From positions 268,800,302 through 268,864,301 of the forward strand of contig JBOZIK010000001.1 of NCBI GenBank assembly GCA_051453625.1: a DNA stretch of 64,000 bases, given 5' to 3'. The position numbers and the translations under genes were made by a program. The stretch is from Welwitschia mirabilis (Eukaryota; Gnetophyta; Gnetopsida; Welwitschiales). Shown here piece after piece: positions 31,931-45,340 of this stretch; positions within the stretch are counted from its first letter, which is position 1; every line of letters starts with the position of its first letter. Below the pieces are notes generated by a model. It saw only the letters and a program-made list of their open reading frames with translations. It was not told the origin of the DNA and ran no database searches.

Positions 31931-34900
31931 TTAAAAATTTATAAGTTAAAAGAGCCACAAAAATGATAGAATAAAAATAAGTAAAATACTTATAACATTA
32001 AAACCAAAGTAACCTAAAAGAAAATAAATAATTTATAAATTTTGTCAACTTAAATAGTTACTTTAGAAAAGTTTAACATTAAAATTTATTAATTTATACC
32101 ATATGTTTAACAAATATATGCATTACATCTCCAGTTTGCATGGCTAACTTAAACAAATATTCTTTAAATATATCATAGTGAGACAAAAATGGCTTCCATG
32201 TACACATGATTAGTTACAAAGCTTTAGTTTCTAATGTTACAATATTTATGTTAATGTCAAATTATTTTTATTATAATTACCAAAATATTTTTAAAAATGA
32301 TTCCTTAAAGATAAGAAATAATATAATACAATTTAGATTTATAAATATGATTTTCAATTAAATCTAAAAGATCAATATCTATAAAATTTTTCATAAACTA
32401 TGATTTAAGAGAATATCTTGTAATGTGAAATAGTTAAATTGTAATATAATATAATATTTATAAAATATAATTTAGGGGATTACATTGTAATAGAAAATAG
32501 TTATAATATGAGATAGTACAACCTAAAAGAATAGATATTTTACTAATTCAATTATAGTAATTTAGATCTTATAGTTGAGATAATTCAAGACCCACTATGC
32601 TTATTAAATTAAAGTATAAGTTATAATCAAAGGACATAATATGTATAACTAGTAATTTTGAAAGTCATCTAAAATTATTAAATAATTTTAAAACATGTCT
32701 TCAAGGTCTTTGTTAATAAAATTTTAACTCAATACACAATACCAAATTTAATAATATTTTAGAATTACTAATGTAATTTCATTAGCTAAAAATTTATCAA
32801 AACATATTTATAATTATCATCCACATAATAATATTTTTTAACATTGGTAATGTAGAATAATGACCTCTCTTAGCTTAAGTTGTAAAAACATTGTAGTGAT
32901 ATTTTACTTGTTGAATATTTATAAATTTATGTAATATACTATTATTAGTTACTTAAATGAGGTGTCTAACCAAGTAATAGTAAGATAACTATATTCTTTG
33001 ATCACTTCCTTGACAAAAAAAAAAATAAAAATAAAAATAAAATATTTATCTAGATTTGAAGACATGTCTCTTATGTTCAACTAACTTCTGAGTAATGAAT
33101 TCCTTAGGTTAAAAATAAAAATTAAAAAGAGGCAAATATATTAAAATTAGTTCTTTATTTATTCTCTAAGTTTTTCTTATTTTAATCCTCCATCATCTCT
33201 TCATTTCCCTCTCCAAAGAGCTAAGGTGGATTCAAAATGCTTGATAATCTTGGTTATAAATTTTATAAAGAGAAATATAATCCTCACAAGATAAGCTATA
33301 AATATTAGTAAAGAAATAATAGTATGATAAAAGTTTTGTATTCTTTTATGCTTAATAGATATTATAGATTCAAATGTAAAAGTGAGGATTTCACCAATGC
33401 TAAGTAATAAGCTTTCTTTATGTTGCTAGCCCTGATTTCTTTTCACATTGATAACATTAATCTCTGTATATAAAATAAAGGTAGATTAAGTATGATTAAA
33501 ATTAACCAATTATTTTCTAAATTTTTCACATTACTAACAATAAATCAATGTATTTTACCTTAAGCTTAAGAACTTTTGTGCTTGCTAAATAAAGAGAATG
33601 ATAAAACATATTCTATTTGGTGAATATTCTAGTTTGATTTTTAAGAAAGTTGTTCCTTAAAAAATTATTAGGAAACGTAATGATTTATGCATCTTTTAAT
33701 AATGTAAAATTTATAATATTTTAAATTTTCATTAATATATTAGGCTTATAGTTACGTCCCTTATCTTTATGAACTTTTCCTTTCTTCATAACTAACATTT
33801 ATATCCATCAAAGGGTTAATTTTTATTTAAGGAAAGATTTTTTTTTTCCGTGTGGCAAGTAATGGCAAGTAGTGGAAAGTAATGGCAAGTAGGTAATCTT
33901 GTATCATACAAATGCCCAATGTCACTTGGGATTATGAAAACATTTCCATTTTTCATGTTCCTCACCAATGTATGGGTTTGAACTTTGGACCTCTGGGTCC
34001 ATGTGTTTATGTCCTTATCATTCTGGTAAGCTATTACTGACTATCAAAGGGTTATTTTCTATTATTATTTTTTTGTAACTTTTATCTTTATCCTATGTTT
34101 AATAAAAACATTAAAGTTCCTCTCCATTAAAGTTTAAAATGTTTCATTAGAAATAATAAAAAGTATTAGCATATTAATCAACATATTTAGAAGAACGAGA
34201 ATATGATAAAAGTTAATTAAACTATTAAAAAAATAATATTATGAATTGATAAGATGTTTTAAAGTTAAAGCCTCTAAGTAAACTCAAGTAATACTTTCAA
34301 ATAAGTAGAAGATAATTTTATAATTTTAATAATCACTCATACTCTAATTAATTAGTAACATAGCTAAATCAATACTAACTATTGATTCAGTTAAGAATGC
34401 TAGATAACTAGTGGATACGTAACTTATAATCATCGAATATAAAGGACTTAAATAAAACTCTCACTAATGTCTTCCTTATGTTGATTTCATTATGTATTAA
34501 TTTTGCTAACAAGAACTTCAAGATGCTTTGTTCACAGATTCTTTGTAAATAAAATCTATGATTTCATCTATTATTAAAATGAAGATGAGATGAACTATTT
34601 CTATGATAGCTATAATTGATCAAATTTGAATTTGAAGATCCATTAAAAAAATCATTATATTATGTACCTTTGAAAGGTTTTTCTTAAGCTAAAGAACATG
34701 ATAAAATTTTATGCAAGTATTATATACTTAATTTCACTAATAGATGATTCTATTATATTCTCTATAATGTAAGTTTAGAAGGAAATAATGTCTCTTAGAA
34801 ATAAAAAGATCTAAGGACAATTCATCTTAAATCTAAATTACTTTCATAAGTAGAATCATACCAAGTTGATATTTAGAGCTATGAATAACTCTAATAATAT

Positions 34901-35196
34901 AAATTCAAATATTAACTAAATGTTAAATATCTAAAGATATATTTTATAATACTAAAGTGAGAGAAATAAGAGCTACACATAAAGTAAGAAAAATAGTTAA
35001 CTAAATAGCATAAACTTAAATGAGTATTCACTTTATACAAGAGCAATCTAACTATGGACCTATATAAAGATGTATATTTACTAATAGTAATTTTTCATAT
35101 TTTGGTAACTTGGAATTTGATTAAAAAAATGTAAAAGATACATGATAATTTTCATGTTAAACCTTTGTAATAGATTAAGAGAATAGTTTTTCTAAT
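31931..35196. other. Very AT-rich spacer
   Basis: Nothing coding can be supported. Contains a four-unit 10-bp tandem repeat (33851-33890) and, at 33970-34000, a B-box-like GTTCAAACC on the minus strand next to a small hairpin GGACC-TCTG-GGTCC, which might be a SINE relic. Confidence 0.4.
33851..33890. repeat. Four tandem 10-bp units
   Basis: Exact 10-base periodicity with unit RTGGCAAGTA (one unit has GGAAAG). No other copies seen nearby. Confidence 0.75.
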
Positions 35197-35201
35197 AACA
35201 A

Positions 35202-36687
35202 TGTTGGTAAATCTAATTTTAATGATTCCACTTACCAAATATTTTATGCCATTGTGTAGACAGGTTAACACAAATAAAATTAGATCACAAATATCATAAG
35301 TTGATGTCAGACCTTTAAGATGATATCTCATGAAAAGTTTAGCCTAAAATTGAAATTTCCAAATCAATTAACTAATGATATATACAGCATGAAATATGTT
35401 TATGGTAAAGATGTCTAAACTCTTAAAGACATCTATGGTAAAGATGTTTACATATTGAAGACATCTATGATATACTAGGTTTCAAATTTTAGATCAAAGA
35501 TAACTATCTTAATGAAGATGACAATGCTATAAGATGGATATAACATAAATAAAAGACATCTATATGTTTAAAGACATCTATGCTAAACTAGAATAAGTAA
35601 TAGGGTCAATTTTTTTCTTTAATGAATATTTTACTTTCTAGGTAAGCTATTAAGTTTTGCATCATAGATTCATAATCATAAAGATTCACATCAAATAAAA
35701 GAGAAAATGCATGCCTAATGCTTAGTCACTCTTATCCATTGAACAATAGTTACAAAGTTCAAATGGCTACTATCTGAGGTCAAATAGCTAGAATATCTCA
35801 AATGATATAAATGCATGACATGATGAAATAAGTTAAGAGCCATCTAAGGTATACGACAATCACATCTAAAAAAAGAGAAATGAATACACAGGTGATTGGA
35901 ACTACTCACAAATGATTAAGCTATCATTTACAAGAAAATTTTAGTGTTTACATAATTCATTCTCTAGATCCTACATCATTACATCATTTTTAGCACTTAT
36001 ACCAACAAGAAGAAGAAGGGACTCAAGCATTCTTCGAAGAGTCATCATTTAAGCTTATTGTTGTATATTTATTTGTTATATCTTAAATTATTGAACTATC
36101 TTATTCTTGAATTTTTTTGTATAGTCTATTCTTGTATTACTAAATCTCAAAGATCTCTTACTAGTATTCCTCATTGTAAGTAAACCCTTATACAGGTATG
36201 TTTTATGAGTGCATATGAGTAATTATGTTATTGTATTATTAGATTACCCTAATGAAAAGAGGTTACTACATTGCAAGGAGAATTTCACATTGTGGTTGTA
36301 CTTGTGTATATATTTTTTCTATTATTGTTAGATTTTCGTGAGGAGAATAAGTTGCTACCTTATGAGGAGCATCTCACAATGTTCTTATGCTTGTGTATAC
36401 ATTTTTGGTATTTTTATTGGTATCCCTAAGAGGAGGAGAGTATTGCATTATAAGGATACTCTCACTTTTGTTGTAAGATTGGTGGTGCACCAAAACCACT
36501 TACTAGTTATAGGTTAAGAATATCTAAAGCTATGAGAGAAAGCTACCCTCTATGTGTAAACGTACCTAGCCTAGAAACTGCATTATCCTAATGAGTTGTT
36601 TATTATACTATTTTCTAATTTGTTATTGATGAAATTTCTATTTGGTATAACACATTCATCCATTCCCTCTAAGTTCAATGATCCTCA
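35202..36687 (+). repeat. 5' LTR of Copia element C
   Basis: Starts TGTTGGTAAATC and ends ATCCTCA directly before the primer-binding site. Contains several AGACATCTA and AGATGTCT motifs (35407-35583). Lacks about 100 bases present in the 3' LTR near 43960-44080. Confidence 0.85.
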
Positions 36688-36689
36688 AG

Positions 36690-36706
36690 TGGTATCAAAG
36701 TGGGTA
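36690..36706 (+). other. Primer-binding site of Copia element C
   Basis: TGGTATCAAAGTGGGTA, two bases after the LTR end, matches the initiator-tRNA-Met type site TGGTATCAGAGC with few changes. Confidence 0.8.
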
Positions 36707-36737
36707 GTCATTAAACTGAGTAACTTGCTTTAGTAAA

Positions 36738-37420
36738 CTATGAAAGGGATGCCATTCGTTAAACCTCCTTTCCTTGATGGGACTAACTATACCTATTGAA
36801 ATATGAGGATGTAGGTGTACTTATAATCTTAGGAGTTTTAGGCTTGGCAAAGTAAATAAGAAGAGTACATAGAACCTACAAAAACCATAGCAGGTGCAAC
36901 ATAGATAGAAATATTTGATGATTAAAAAATGCATCCTTCTTACATGGCCATTGTACATTCCCAAGAAGAAAAAGAGGAAAAAAAAGAAGAGTATGAATTA
37001 AAAAGTGAAAAGGTATCTACTAATATAAGAAAAATTTACTTCATACTCATGAAATACCTTAGAAATAAAAAAGAATTCTTGTAATAAATTATCTTCTAAA
37101 AACTCAGCTCTCAAAGCTGAGGTTAATAAACTAACATGTGAATTGAAGATTGTAAGATAGGAACTCTAAAACTCAGAGAAAATCAATGTGAAATTTACCC
37201 AAAGAAAGGAAAATTTTGATCATTCTTGGGTAATGTAGAATCTCAAATAACAAAAGTGAATTAGATCACAATAAAGCCTCTATTAGCACACTAGTCTCTT
37301 TATTTGAAAAACAAAATTATAAGCCAAGGTATAAACATTTAGTGTTTACAAATAATATTATATGTTATTATTAGCATAAAATAGGTCATTATCAATTCAG
37401 TTACTGATTTAAATTCAAAA
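36738..37420 (+). pseudogene. Gag remnant of Copia C
   Basis: From an ATG at 36738: MKGMPFVKPPFLDGTNYTY..NMRM.VYL, the conserved N-terminus of SIRE-type gag, then a Lys/Glu-rich part. A decayed zinc knuckle (CYY.HKIGHYQF) lies at about 37363-37405. Five or more in-frame stops. Confidence 0.75.
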
Positions 37421-37539
37421 ACAAATGTTACACTAACAATGCCAAATGTGACAGTAGAATTGTATAATATTTTATATAGGACAAAAAAAATGTGATCCTA
37501 AAATTTAAACTAGTACTTTTAGCATAAATTGCATGAAGG

Positions 37540-37720
37540 GCAATGAATAAGCATGTTTGATATGTTGACAATGGATTCTCAAGATAAATCATAGGAGACA
37601 AATCTATCTTTATCACTTTGTGGAATAAGACAAAGGAGTGGTAATATTTGGAGATAAAATAGAAGCACTTATCAAAAGAATTATAACTATTGGAGGAGGT
37701 AATCTACTAAAGGTAAAGGA
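37540..37720 (+). pseudogene. Protease remnant of Copia C
   Basis: Frame at about 37558-37615 reads YVDNGFSR..IGDKSIF, corresponding to WYLDSGCSRHMTGDKS. The D-S-G is altered to D-N-G. Confidence 0.65.
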
Positions 37721-37989
37721 TGTTTTTTTAATAGAAGGTTTGTAATACAGTCTTTTGAATATTAGTCAACTTTGTGATAAAATCTTTTTGGTTATTTTTA
37801 CAAAATATGATTTCATTATTAGATAATAATATTCAACAAAAGTATTATTTACTAGCATAAGAGAGTCAAATGTATATATCGCTATTATACATGATATTTC
37901 TAACAATGGAACCAAGTGTTTATTAAGCAAAATAGATGAAGCAGAGCTATGGGGAAAAAATCTTAGACATGTGAAAAAATATTTGCTTA

Positions 37990-38810
37990 CAATTTTTCCT
38001 ATAAAAGAAATGGTAAGAGGACATTCTAAGTTCAAAATAATTGATAATCAAGTTTGTGAAGCATGTCAAACATGAAAACAAAGAATAGTAAAGTTTTATA
38101 AGAAAAATACTATCTCAGCTCAACATCATTTAGATCTCTTACATCTTGATATTATTAGTCCTTCATCTATATAAAGCCTTGGTAAGAAATGATATTATTT
38201 CACTATTGTGGATTATTTTTTTCTTTTATATTGGTAGCCTTCCTTACATGCAAGGATGAGACATTTAATAATTTCTCAAAGTTGTGTATCAAGTTGCATA
38301 AGTAAAAATAACATAGGATAAAGATGATGAGAAGTGACAATGGTATAGAATTCAAAAATATAAGGTTTAGATATTTCTTTAAATAGTTTTTATTCTACAT
38401 TAACTCTCTCTATGAAGACCCCCTAACAAAATGGAGGCAGAAAGAAAGGATATAGTACTTAATGAAATGGATAAAATAGTGATGCATGATAATAAGTTAT
38501 CTTATCACAACTTGCTACATTGCAAATAGAGTTCTGGTAAGATGGTTTACTTTTAAGACTTAATATGAGTTATGGTCTAGTTAGAAACCATTTGTGAGTT
38601 ACTTTCACATGTTTGTATTAAGTTTTTTTATTTTGAATGAGAAGGATAGGTTAAGGAAGTTTAATTCAAAAGTTGATGAAGGCATTTTTCAAGGATATTT
38701 TATGATTAGTAGAGCATACAAGGTATACAATAATAGAAACTATGTATTTAAAGAAACTATAAATGTTAAAATATGTAATATTGGCTCAACTTCTACGTAT
38801 GTGTAAGATG
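37990..38810 (+). pseudogene. Integrase remnant of Copia C
   Basis: VCEACQT (zinc region, about 38055), LDLLHLDIISPSS (about 38130), FTIVDYFFL (about 38200), MMRSDNGIEFKN (about 38320-38355) and the C-terminal open stretch 38594-38806 with RLRKFNSKVDEGIFQGYFMISRAYKVYN. The last segment is the best-kept and is equivalent to 63983-63540 in element B. Confidence 0.8.
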
Positions 38811-39179
38811 ATTACAGTCCTATATATATTGATTAGCTATCTAACCATCTACAGGTTTAATCAAATAAAGAGAAGAACAAATAGAAAAAGAAAATCCTTC
38901 AACCATGATCAAATCAAAGAAGATTTATTTTACTAGAACATAATGTATATTCCTTATGATGGTATTCAAACTAGGAGTTACATTAAACAATTTTCTGGTC
39001 TTGTAGCTTATATTTCATAGGTTAAACCAAAAACATTCAGTGTATTTGAGAATGATGAACATTAGATGTTTGTAATTCAAGAAGAGCTTAATTAATTTAA
39101 AATATGTAATATTTGAGAATTCACTCCAAGACCATCTAATAGATCTAGTATTAACGCTAAGTAAGTTTTTAGAAATAAG

Positions 39180-39860
39180 ATAGATGAAATGATAATGTGA
39201 TTAGAATTAAAGCAAGATTAGTAGCCAAAGGATACAACCAATAAGAAGTAATTGACTTTGAGAAGATCTTTGCTCCAATGTCATGTATGAAATTAGTAAG
39301 GATGCTTCTAGACTTTTCTTATGTCAAAGGTTTCAAACTTTACCAAATGATGTTAACAGTGCATTTCTAAATTGAACTGTTCAAGAAGAAAGATGTGTTA
39401 AGCAATTAGAAGGTTTCACAAACTGCCATAAATAAAATGATGTTTACAAATTAAAGAAGTCTCTCTATGGTTTTAAACAAGTACCTAGTGCTTAATATGA
39501 AAAATTATGAGGTAAACTTATTAAAAATGGTTTCAAAATAGGTACATCAGATGTAACTTTATATATATATATATATAGATGATATTATTTTTGGTGCTAC
39601 TAATAAATTTTGATGTAAAAAATTTGCTAAGATAATGTAGAATGAATTTGAAATGATTCTCATGAAAGAGATGAGTAATTTCTTAAGGCTATAAGTTATA
39701 CAAGATAAATAAGGTACTTTTATTTTACAAGCTAAATATATCAAAAAATTGTTAGTTAAATATGGTTTACAAGATTACAAAACTAAGGATACTCCAATGA
39801 CACAAAAAACAAAGCTAGACAAAGATGAAAATGATAAGAAGATAGATCAAAAGCTATAAA
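39180..39860 (+). pseudogene. Reverse transcriptase remnant of Copia C
   Basis: RLVAKGYNQ.EVIDFEKIFAPM near 39205-39280, SLYGFKQVPS near 39455-39490 and the catalytic DDIIFGATN at 39577-39603. Immediately before the DD codons a TA dinucleotide run has replaced the Tyr-Val codons and shortened the preceding segment. PMTQKTKLDKDENDKKIDQKL follows at 39797-39857. Confidence 0.8.
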
Positions 39861-40510
39861 AAGTTATGATTGATAGTTTATTATATCTTACTACTAGTAG
39901 ACCAGACATTATGTTTAGTGTAGAAATTTGTACATGTTATCAAAGTATTCTTAGAGAACGTATTTCATACCTATTAAAAGAAATTTTTATTATTTAAAGG
40001 ATACTACTGATTAGGCCTTTGGTAGTCAAAGGACTCTTTTCTTGATCTAGTTTCATATTGTAATGTAGATTGGGTAGGATGTAAAGATATAGAAAAAGCA
40101 TAAGTGAAACCTACTTCTTGCTTGAACAATGTCTAATTTTATGGAGTATTAAAAATAAAAACTGAATTACTCTATCAACTGTTAAGGCCAAGTACATTTC
40201 TACTGGAAGTTATTGTGCTTAGCTTCTTTAGATAAAGTATACATTAAAATATTTTTAGCTCACTGTGGATATCATTTCCATCAATTGTGATAATAAGACT
40301 ACCATCAACATTTCAAAGATATCAATAGAGAACTTAAGAACTAAGCACATCTAGATCTAACATCACTTTCTTAGAGAACATATTCAAAATAGAGACATCA
40401 TGATGTAATGTATCAGTATGGATGATCAACTTGTCAATTTATTCACTAAACCTCTAAGTTCTGGAAGGTTTACAAAATTGTTCTAGAACTTGGGGATTAG
40501 GCATTACCTA
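39860..40510 (+). pseudogene. RNase H remnant of Copia C
   Basis: SLLYLTTSRPDIMFSVEIC at 39875-39930, then the SCNVDWVGCKD-like block (40055-40085), CDNKTTINISK (40290-40320) and HLREHIQN..MDDQLVNLFTKPL (40365-40455) mark the end of pol. Confidence 0.8.
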
Positions 40511-40679
40511 ATCAGTTAAGCTAATAGGTAATATTATTTAAATCTCAACTCAACTTTATAATTATCTATGATTTGATATTATAATTAGGTATTATAAAAG
40601 TTAAATTATGTACTTGATATTTTATTTTTTAAATGATTTTATTATGACAATATTAGTCATTGAAATTTTAGAAGTTTCT

Positions 40680-40960
40680 AGATTTTTCATGATAGACATA
40701 TTTATTTTTATATATGTCTATCAAAGAAATATCTTTATATTTTTAGATGTCATTAGAGTAGATGTATTGAGTTTATAGATATCTTTGAAGATCAAGTATA
40801 CTTTTTAAATTTTTTTAAATAAACATATTTAATTAGATAGATGTCTTAATTGTATGAAACCATGTATTGCAAAATTTTCAATAGCAAATGTCTTCTATAG
40901 CATAGATGTCTACTTTTAACATTTTAAATGTATTTTAGTAGGTAGACATCTTCTCTATAC
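40680..40960. promoter_or_regulatory. Motif-rich spacer between pol and third ORF, element C
   Basis: About eight AGATGTCT / AGACATCT-type motifs (near 40692, 40720, 40755, 40840, 40887, 40903 and 40945), the same family that is repeated in both LTRs of this element. Regulatory role inferred from the analogous arrangement in elements A, B and D. Confidence 0.45.
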
Positions 40961-41244
40961 TATTGTAGAAATTAAAATATGCTAAAAGCCTAGGGTTTTG
41001 ACCCTTTTTATTTGCAAAAGAGGCCACCAAATCTCATTTTTAAGTCTTTAATTAATAGTTATTCCTCTCAAAGCACTTCTTAGGGATAATATACTTAGGT
41101 TTCTTTTATAAGATGTCTTCATTTTGTTAGAAATATTCACAGTAGGGAAGAACAAAGACTATTTTTCTTTTAGATGCTCATTTTTAGTTATTTCTTTACA
41201 TTTTAGTTATTTTTTATTCATATTTCCATATATCTTTTAGAAAA

Positions 41245-43045
41245 ATGATTAGAAGAAAGTCTACTAGTGCCTCAAAAGACAAGGAACAAGTAATAAAGTA
41301 ATAAAGATCTTAATATGAGCCTTAGTTTTACCATGAGGTAGATACAAGAAGGTGTAGAACTTGGACAAGAAATTCTCTAATTTTAAGAACACTTGGATTT
41401 CAAAAATAAAGGAAATATCAGCTAGTGGATTACTTCTCTCAGCTTGGATGGGATATGATTGTTGATTTATATTAGAATATACCAAATCTAGTGATAAGGG
41501 AATTCTATGCTAATATTCATAAGATAGATAATAGCATAGGGGCTTTCTAGACTCAGGTCAGAGGTAATCCATTGCATCTTACTTCTAGTTTTGTAAATTC
41601 AATTTTTAGCATTGATATATCAAACTCCCTCATCATTTAAAGAAATTTTCTCTTCATGAGCTATTACTATATCATGAAGAATTATGAGAAATATCTTATT
41701 TGGATCATCTTAGATGAATTTGTTAAAAATATAGAGTGTAAAGATATTATTCTTGATTCTTCCATACTTAGTTTAATTACATTCTATAATATTCTAGTCA
41801 AAAGTGTTAATAATAGTTACTACAAACCAATGTAAACTTTTGTTATTTTCTATGTATTTACTAGTTTAAAGATAGATTTTGGATTTATCTTGTGCATGAA
41901 CATTGTTACTTTGTTTTGCAAGGTTTAAAATTTGAGTTACCCTTATTTAATTAGTTTAATCATTAACAGTGCCAACATATCTATTTCTCTAATAAATCTT
42001 ATTTGTCCAAAGAAATTTCTAGCTAAATTCAGTGAAAAACGGTAAGTGCCAGTGCACTAAGTGAGGGCATAAGTAGAAGTCGATTACAATTTCAGAGATG
42101 TTACTCCACAACTATACATAGTTCATGATCTATTAAGAAGGGATTAAAAGCAATAGCAAAAATGGTTTAAAAAATTAGCAAAAACTTGTTAAGGTTGAAA
42201 AAGGACAAGTCCACAACTAGCAAAGGCAAACCTCTAGCATAGAGTTTGGAATTCATGATGACTTCCACATGGACAAACTCTAAGGATGAATTAGAAGAAG
42301 AAATACCTAAAGCTCTAAAAGGCATAGGTTATAACCTAGGGAGAGTTACAAATAGTGATTTTATAAATTCATCATAAGATGAGGCATAGGTTCATAGGGA
42401 GAACTAGGCTTCCTCATAGGCACATGTGTATGGGAAGTAATAGGCTTTAGGTCTATCATAGAGGTAGAAAGAGCTTAGATATTTAGCCTTTTATTTTCTA
42501 TTAACCACATCACAAGATATCAGTTTGTCACCTTACTCAGACATCATCACTTTCTTATCTCTCATCATCACTGCATATCCCATCTTTACCTCCACTACTT
42601 ATACTTTCTTCACCTCCATCTTACATAGAGCCTCTTCATGTGCCATCACATGTCACTATTTTAGCATCATCCTTTATAAAAATTTTCATATCCAACTTCT
42701 TTGTGATACCCATTACTTCTCAAACATACTAACCTTTGAGGAGACAGGCCTATAAGAGCTCAAATAAGACCTTTCAGCATCCCTCCAAGAAGCACCACAT
42801 ACCATCTACCACATTCTTCTCATGTTATACCATTCAAATTTCCACTACCCATGATATTAGTGATGACAGTGAAAAAGAAGGAGAAGGCACACATTATACT
42901 AGTGACTTTGCACTTAGTGATTATCTCATTTTTATCTACTATCCAAAATGGGGGAGAAGAAATGATAAATATTTGCAAATTAGTTGAAAAAATCAGTTGT
43001 AGTATGGACATGCTACTAGGCATGAAGGATTTGGCTATGAAATGA
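41245..43045 (+). pseudogene. Third ORF of Copia C, putative plant transposon protein domain
   Basis: ATG at 41245 (MIRRKSTSASKDKEQ), stop after GMKDLAMK at 43045. Blocks: LGWDMIVDLY..IPNLVIREFYANIHKIDNSI (41447-41545), TQVRGNPLHLTSSFVNSIF (41550-41610), then LITFYNILVKSVNNSYY and LKIDFGFILCMNIV (41770-41920), fitting the RxFYAN, RG/ILG, RxLHxIL and MxxHM blocks of the domain. The distal part, Pro/His/Ser-rich then charged (42500-43045), resembles a stalk or coiled-coil tail. In the env-like position. Role unknown. Confidence 0.6.
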
Positions 43046-43469
43046 TGCATTAGATCCTTGAGTAACATCATTATTTATTGATGTTGATGCATATTATCAT
43101 GCTTTATTTTTTCTACTATCATTGGTATTTGATATATTTTTTTGTTATTAGCATAGTTTATCTATTAGCACATTTTTATACTTTAATTATGCATTGATTA
43201 ACGCACTTTTATGTGTTATGCTCTAATTTTATTATTAGTACACTACAATGAGCACTTTTTACTTAATAAGTTATTATATTTCATGAATGAAATTACTCAA
43301 TGCTAATGTACCTTTTTAAACGTTCTACATGTTATTCACATGATTAAAATTATAATTTTTCAATACTATTACAAAATATGATTACCTACTTTTCTATCTT
43401 AAATATGAATATCTCAATTTAATCATTTAAATGTGATTACACTAATGAGATTTGTCAATTTTGGACATC

Positions 43470-43486
43470 ATCAAAAAGGGGTAGAT
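43470..43486 (+). other. Polypurine tract of Copia element C
   Basis: ATCAAAAAGGGGTAGAT directly before the 3' LTR, the standard SIRE-type tract. The LTR's first base pair has become TA instead of TG. Confidence 0.75.
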
Positions 43487-45042
43487 TATTGGTTAATCTA
43501 GTTTTGATGATTCCACTTGTCAAATATTTTGTACCATTGTGCAGGCAAGTTAATGCAAAGAAAATTAGATCACAAATAGCATAAGTTAATGTCAAATGTT
43601 CAAGACTATATCTCATAAAAAGTTTAGCCGAAAATTGAAATTGCTAAATGAATTGACTGAAGAATCTGTATAATGAATTATGTCTATGGCAAGGACATCT
43701 AGACTCTTAAAGATATCCATGGTGAAGACATATACATATTAAAATCATTTATGTTATATTAGATTTCAAATCACAAGTTAAAGATGACTATTTTAATGAA
43801 GATGACTATGTTCAAAGATGGATCTGACAAAAATGAAAGATGTCTACATGTTTGAAGATGTTTATAATAAATTGAAATAATAATAGGGTTAATTTATTAT
43901 TTAATAAATATTTTACTTTCTAGATAAGAAATTGAGATTTAGATTACAAATTTATGATCATGAAGAACTAAAGATTATATAATCCAACTTTCATCAAGTT
44001 CATCTTGATTGAAGATGTATACTATGAATAAGACATCTAACTATTAATAGACATACACAATTTTGAAGATGTCTTAGATGAAGGTTTATATCAAATAAAA
44101 AATAAGATGCATGCCTAGTGCATAACCACTCCTATTCATTGTACATTACAAAGTTTAAATGGCTACTATCCAAGGTCAAATAGCTAGAATCTCTCAAATG
44201 GGGAAAAAAAAAGGAACAATGTAATAAAATAAATTAAAAAGCATCTAAGGTACATAGAGACCACATATAAATAAGATAAATAAATGCATAGATCATTGGA
44301 ACTACTCATGAAGGATCAAGCTATTATTTTCAAGAAACTTTTAGTGTCTATATCCTTTATACTTTGGATTCTACATCATTGTATCATTCTTTAGCACTCA
44401 TGACAATGATAATAAAAAGGAACTCAAGAATTCTTCAAAGACTCATCATTCAAGGTTTTTGTTGTATATTTTTTCATTGTATCTTTCATATGTATTATCA
44501 AATCTTAAGGATCTCTTGCTAGGATTCCTCATTATAAGGAAACACTTATACAGTGTACTTTATGAGTGATTATAAGCACTTGTATTATTGTATTATTAGA
44601 TCTACTTGAGGGGAAGAGGTTATTGTCTTATGAGGATCATCTCACATTGTGGTTGTATCCATGTGTACATTTTTGATATTATTATTAGATTTCTAAGAGA
44701 AGAGGTTGCTACCTTAGAAGGAAAATCTCCCATTATGGTTGTATCTATGTGTACATTTTTGGTATTATTGTTGGTATCCTTAAGGGAAAGAGAGTGTTAT
44801 CTTTCAAGGAAACTCTTAATTTTGTTATAAGATTGATGATGCACCAAAACCACTATTTCTTTGCAGGTTAAGAATATCCAGAGGTATGAGAGAAAGCTAT
44901 CCTATGTATGTAAACATTCTTAGGATAGGGAGATACATTATCTTAGTAAGGTATTTATTATACTATTTTTCAATTTGTTATTGGTAAAATTTTTATTTGG
45001 TAAAACTTATTCATCACTTCCCTCAGAATTCAACAATTCTTA
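43487..45042 (+). repeat. 3' LTR of Copia element C
   Basis: Collinear with 35202-36687, plus about 100 extra bases (43960-44080) that carry four more AGACATCT/AGATGTCT-type motifs. Ends ATTCTTA, corresponding to ATCCTCA of the 5' LTR. Confidence 0.8.
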
Positions 45043-45059
45043 AGCAAAGAATCCATTAT

Positions 45060-45340
45060 CTACATTAGAAGTAAGATACTATTTCAAGGAAACTTATATG
45101 ATTTTTCTATCTACTAAGCTTAACCTTTATCTTTATCTCTCATTTAATCATAGATAATCACTCATTAAGAGATTTAAACATATATTCTTTTAAATAAATA
45201 TAGAACACCCATAATAATCTTAAGAATTATAATTTTAAAACGATCTTTTTATAGTAATAGATAGAGGTTTTATATGTTCATGTAAATCCATATGAACCAA
45301 CTCCAAGGGTTGAATTCTAAAAAATTTATTAAATTAATGA
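45060..45340 (-). pseudogene. Copia integrase fragment
   Basis: Minus strand near 45320-45270 reads PLELVHMDLHEHIKPLSIT, the start of a Copia integrase core (LELVHTDLCGPM). Later residues keep the spacing poorly. It directly abuts element C, so it may be the target into which C inserted. Confidence 0.45.

Larger units (their letters stand above)
35197..45047 (+). mobile_element. Full-length SIRE-like Copia element C
   Basis: LTRs at 35202-36687 and 43487-45042 enclose, in order on the plus strand, PBS, gag, protease, integrase, RT, RNase H, motif-rich spacer, third ORF and polypurine tract. The 5-base flanks are AACAA (35197-35201) and AGCAA (45043-45047), a target-site duplication with one change. 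About 9.84 kb. Broken by very many stops, therefore dead and old: the LTRs differ at roughly every sixth to eighth base in their first 150 bases by eye. Confidence 0.85.

Noticed and set aside
42525-42987. Separate small genes on the plus strand
   Set aside because: They fall inside the third ORF of Copia C and are better read as its distal part in shifted frames.
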